In this document: positions 62,512-64,000 of the stretch, one piece after another
Layout of the letters: every line of letters starts with the position of its first letter
Numbering within the stretch: position 1 is the stretch's first letter
Origin: Celerinatantimonas sp046054195
Lineage (GTDB): Bacteria; Pseudomonadota; Gammaproteobacteria; Enterobacterales; Celerinatantimonadaceae
Length of the DNA: 64,000 nucleotides
NCBI RefSeq assembly: GCF_046054195.1
Contig: NZ_JBEQCS010000011.1
Span: 1-64,000 of the forward strand
Reading direction: 5' to 3'
Notes under the pieces: model-generated
Database searches by the model: none
What the model was told of the DNA's origin: nothing
Seen by the model: the letters and a program-made list of their open reading frames with translations, nothing else
Translations under genes and position numbers: made by a program

Positions 62512-63627
62512 ATGCACCAGACCGATAACCAACAGTTCACCCCAACCATTCACATTTCACGCTACCCAAAGCAACGCAACGACACTCTTAAAGGGTACAA
62601 TGGTGCCGATACGCTGCTGGTTGAGCATGTCACCCAACACATTGAACCATCACAAACGATCAGTATTTTTAATGATGATTTTGGTGCTCTCAGTTGTGCT
62701 CTTAGTGACTACCCACAAGTTTGGTACAGTGACTCCTATCTTGCCCATCAAGGCGTTCAAGCAAACCGTGCTGATAATCAACTAGCCCCAATTGCTACTC
62801 ATTCGAGTATCGCAGTGCAACAACACAGTGAGGTTTGGTTGGTGAAAGTGCCAAAATCACTATCGCATCTGGAACATCAGCTGGCTAATATCTCTGAGCA
62901 TGCCAAACCAGGACAACCAATTATCCTTGCGGCAATGGTCAAATATTTAAATAAAGGCGTTTTTAAATTAATCGAGCGCTATTTAGGCCCTCTTTCAACA
63001 TCTTTGGCTAAATACAAAGCTCGCTTGATTTTCACTCAACTGAGTAACAAACCGACAGCAAGTCCTTATCCTAAAAAATGGCAAGCAGCGCCTTACCCTT
63101 GGCAATTAAGCGATCACGCTAATGTTTTTTGCCTTGGCAAACTCGATATTGGCACTCGCTTTTTATTAGAACACTTACCTACAGGCGAATTTAAGCAGAT
63201 TATCGATTTAGGCTGTGGCAATGGTCTTTTGAGCCTAGCAGCGCTTGAGCAATGGCCACAAGCGCAGATTACCAGTTGTGATGAATCATTAATGGCAGTT
63301 GAAAGCACCAAAACAAACCTTGAGTGCAACTATCCAGGCCAACAAACACGCTATCAAGTTTTAGCGGATCACTGTCTAAGTCAACAACCAAACGAATTTG
63401 CCGATCTGGTTTTATGTAATCCACCTTTTCATCAGCAGCAAACCATCTCAACAGCCATCGCAAGAGCGATGTTTAAAGATGCGAAACGCTGTTTAATTCC
63501 AAAAGGACAACTTTGCGTGATAGCGAATCGTCATTTACCTTATTGGTCAATGCTAAAAAATAGCTTCCAGACGGTGAAGATCCTCGCTTCCAATGCAAAA
63601 TTTGTTATCCTGATAGCAACTAAATAA
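62512..63627 (+). CDS. rlmG: 23S rRNA guanine-1835 N2-methyltransferase RlmG
   Basis: A 371-residue methyltransferase of the RsmC/RlmG family that modifies G1835 of 23S rRNA. The N-terminal half is a degenerate methyltransferase-like domain; the C-terminal half has the SAM site IIDLGCGNGLLSLAAL and the catalytic NPPF in DLVLCNPPFHQQQT. Length matches E. coli (378). A lipoprotein gene follows 14 bases later in the same direction. Confidence 0.93.
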   Translation: MHQTDNQQFTPTIHISRYPKQRNDTLKGYNGADTLLVEHVTQHIEPSQTISIFNDDFGALSCALSDYPQVWYSDSYLAHQGVQANRADNQLAPIATHSSIAVQQHSEVWLVKVPKSLSHLEHQLANISEHAKPGQPIILAAMVKYLNKGVFKLIERYLGPLSTSLAKYKARLIFTQLSNKPTASPYPKKWQAAPYPWQLSDHANVFCLGKLDIGTRFLLEHLPTGEFKQIIDLGCGNGLLSLAALEQWPQAQITSCDESLMAVESTKTNLECNYPGQQTRYQVLADHCLSQQPNEFADLVLCNPPFHQQQTISTAIARAMFKDAKRCLIPKGQLCVIANRHLPYWSMLKNSFQTVKILASNAKFVILIATK

Positions 63628-63641
63628 TATTTGAGGTTCTC

Positions 63642-64000
63642 ATGTCTTTGTCAAAAATTTCCGTCATTTGGATTATGGCTGCTGGTTTCAGTTTGCTGTT
63701 ATCAGGCTGTAGTATGCCCGGACAAAGTCACTCCAGTGCCCCAGTACAGGAAACGACTCATAAAAAAGAGCCAACGAGTACGAGCAAAGCAAAAGAAAAA
63801 TCAAAACAAGGCAAGGAGTCTGAGCCGACTCAAATTTATTTAGACCCAAATCCTTCAGCGGGAAGCGCGCGAGCAATGCCTGGGGTGACTTTGCACTTGA
63901 GCGTAAATGATCTTCGTGCACAGCGTTTTTTACTTTCGATTCATCAAGAAGGTAAAGAGCAAGCCAAGCTTATCACCAGTGCCAATAATGTTCGCCAAGC
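63642..64000 (+). CDS. Lipoprotein, 5' part only
   Basis: Runs off the right edge. GAGG five bases before the ATG and a clear lipoprotein signal peptide (MSLSKISVIWIMAAGFSLLL then SGC, lipobox LSGC, Cys23) mark it as an outer-membrane or periplasmic lipoprotein. A Lys/Ser/Thr-rich linker of about 35 residues follows, then a folded part starting IYLDPNPSAGSARAMPGVTL. No family is recognised from the visible 119 residues. Confidence 0.75.
   Translation, partial: MSLSKISVIWIMAAGFSLLLSGCSMPGQSHSSAPVQETTHKKEPTSTSKAKEKSKQGKESEPTQIYLDPNPSAGSARAMPGVTLHLSVNDLRAQRFLLSIHQEGKEQAKLITSANNVRQ

Overview
The window is chromosomal DNA from a gammaproteobacterium of moderate, slightly AT-rich composition. Two conserved blocks point to the order-level neighbourhood of Vibrionales, Alteromonadales and Enterobacterales. 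One is the miaB-ybeZ-ybeY-corC-lnt-leuS-lptE-holA-nadD-rsfS-rlmH-mrdA-rodA-mltB-rlpA-dacA-ybeD-lipB-lipA run, preceded by ubiF and a Met-Leu-Gln tRNA operon. The other is bolA-nqrABCDEF-nqrM-dinB-pepD-gpt-frsA-crl-proBA. A Na+-translocating NADH:quinone oxidoreductase, SstT (Na+/serine-threonine symport), Crl and three chemoreceptors suggest a motile aquatic or marine bacterium. I cannot name the genus from sequence alone; a Celerinatantimonas-like lineage is only a guess.

Layout. 1-10 kb is variable: the 3' end of a sugar-type ABC permease, three small unknown genes (one frameshifted), a Cache chemoreceptor, a cluster of small unknown genes, a compact molybdate transporter modCAB behind a promoter with a near-perfect ModE box, a SAM methyltransferase and a second chemoreceptor. 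10.2-16 kb is an accessory island: a SUKH-type gene, a GntR/UTRA regulator fragment with a duplicated palindrome, a REP-associated (RAYT-like) transposase followed by an array of about eight ~90-bp repeats interleaved with truncated copies of the transposase 5' end, then a toxin/putative immunity pair, a degraded reverse transcriptase and a DUF4157 metallopeptidase-like protein. The N-terminal tail of the toxin and the DUF4157 protein both recall proteins loaded by extracellular contractile injection systems. 16-19 kb holds a MetE-like methionine synthase with tandem MetJ boxes, an acetyltransferase, a monooxygenase-like protein and six tRNA genes.

19.5-40.7 kb is the conserved tRNA modification, ribosome maturation, lipoprotein, cell-elongation and lipoate block. 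It is tightly packed, with overlapping stops and starts at rodA, rlpA, lipB and lipA. 40.8-45.6 kb holds sstT, a third large chemoreceptor and an orphan branched-chain amino-acid-type binding protein. 45.8-55.1 kb holds proBA, crl, frsA, a purine permease-gpt pair, pepD, an SOS-regulated dinB and nqrM. 55.3-61.1 kb is the nqrABCDEF operon, and bolA, an AlkB-like dioxygenase, rlmG and a partial lipoprotein gene end the window.

Most striking: the RAYT repeat array with serial truncated copies of the transposase start; the eCIS-cargo-like toxin/immunity pair beside it; a minimal ModC without a TOBE domain under ModE control; a LexA box whose hairpin also forms the nqrM terminator and touches the dinB start codon; absence of apbE from the nqr locus; and a possible small RNA upstream of the tRNA operon.
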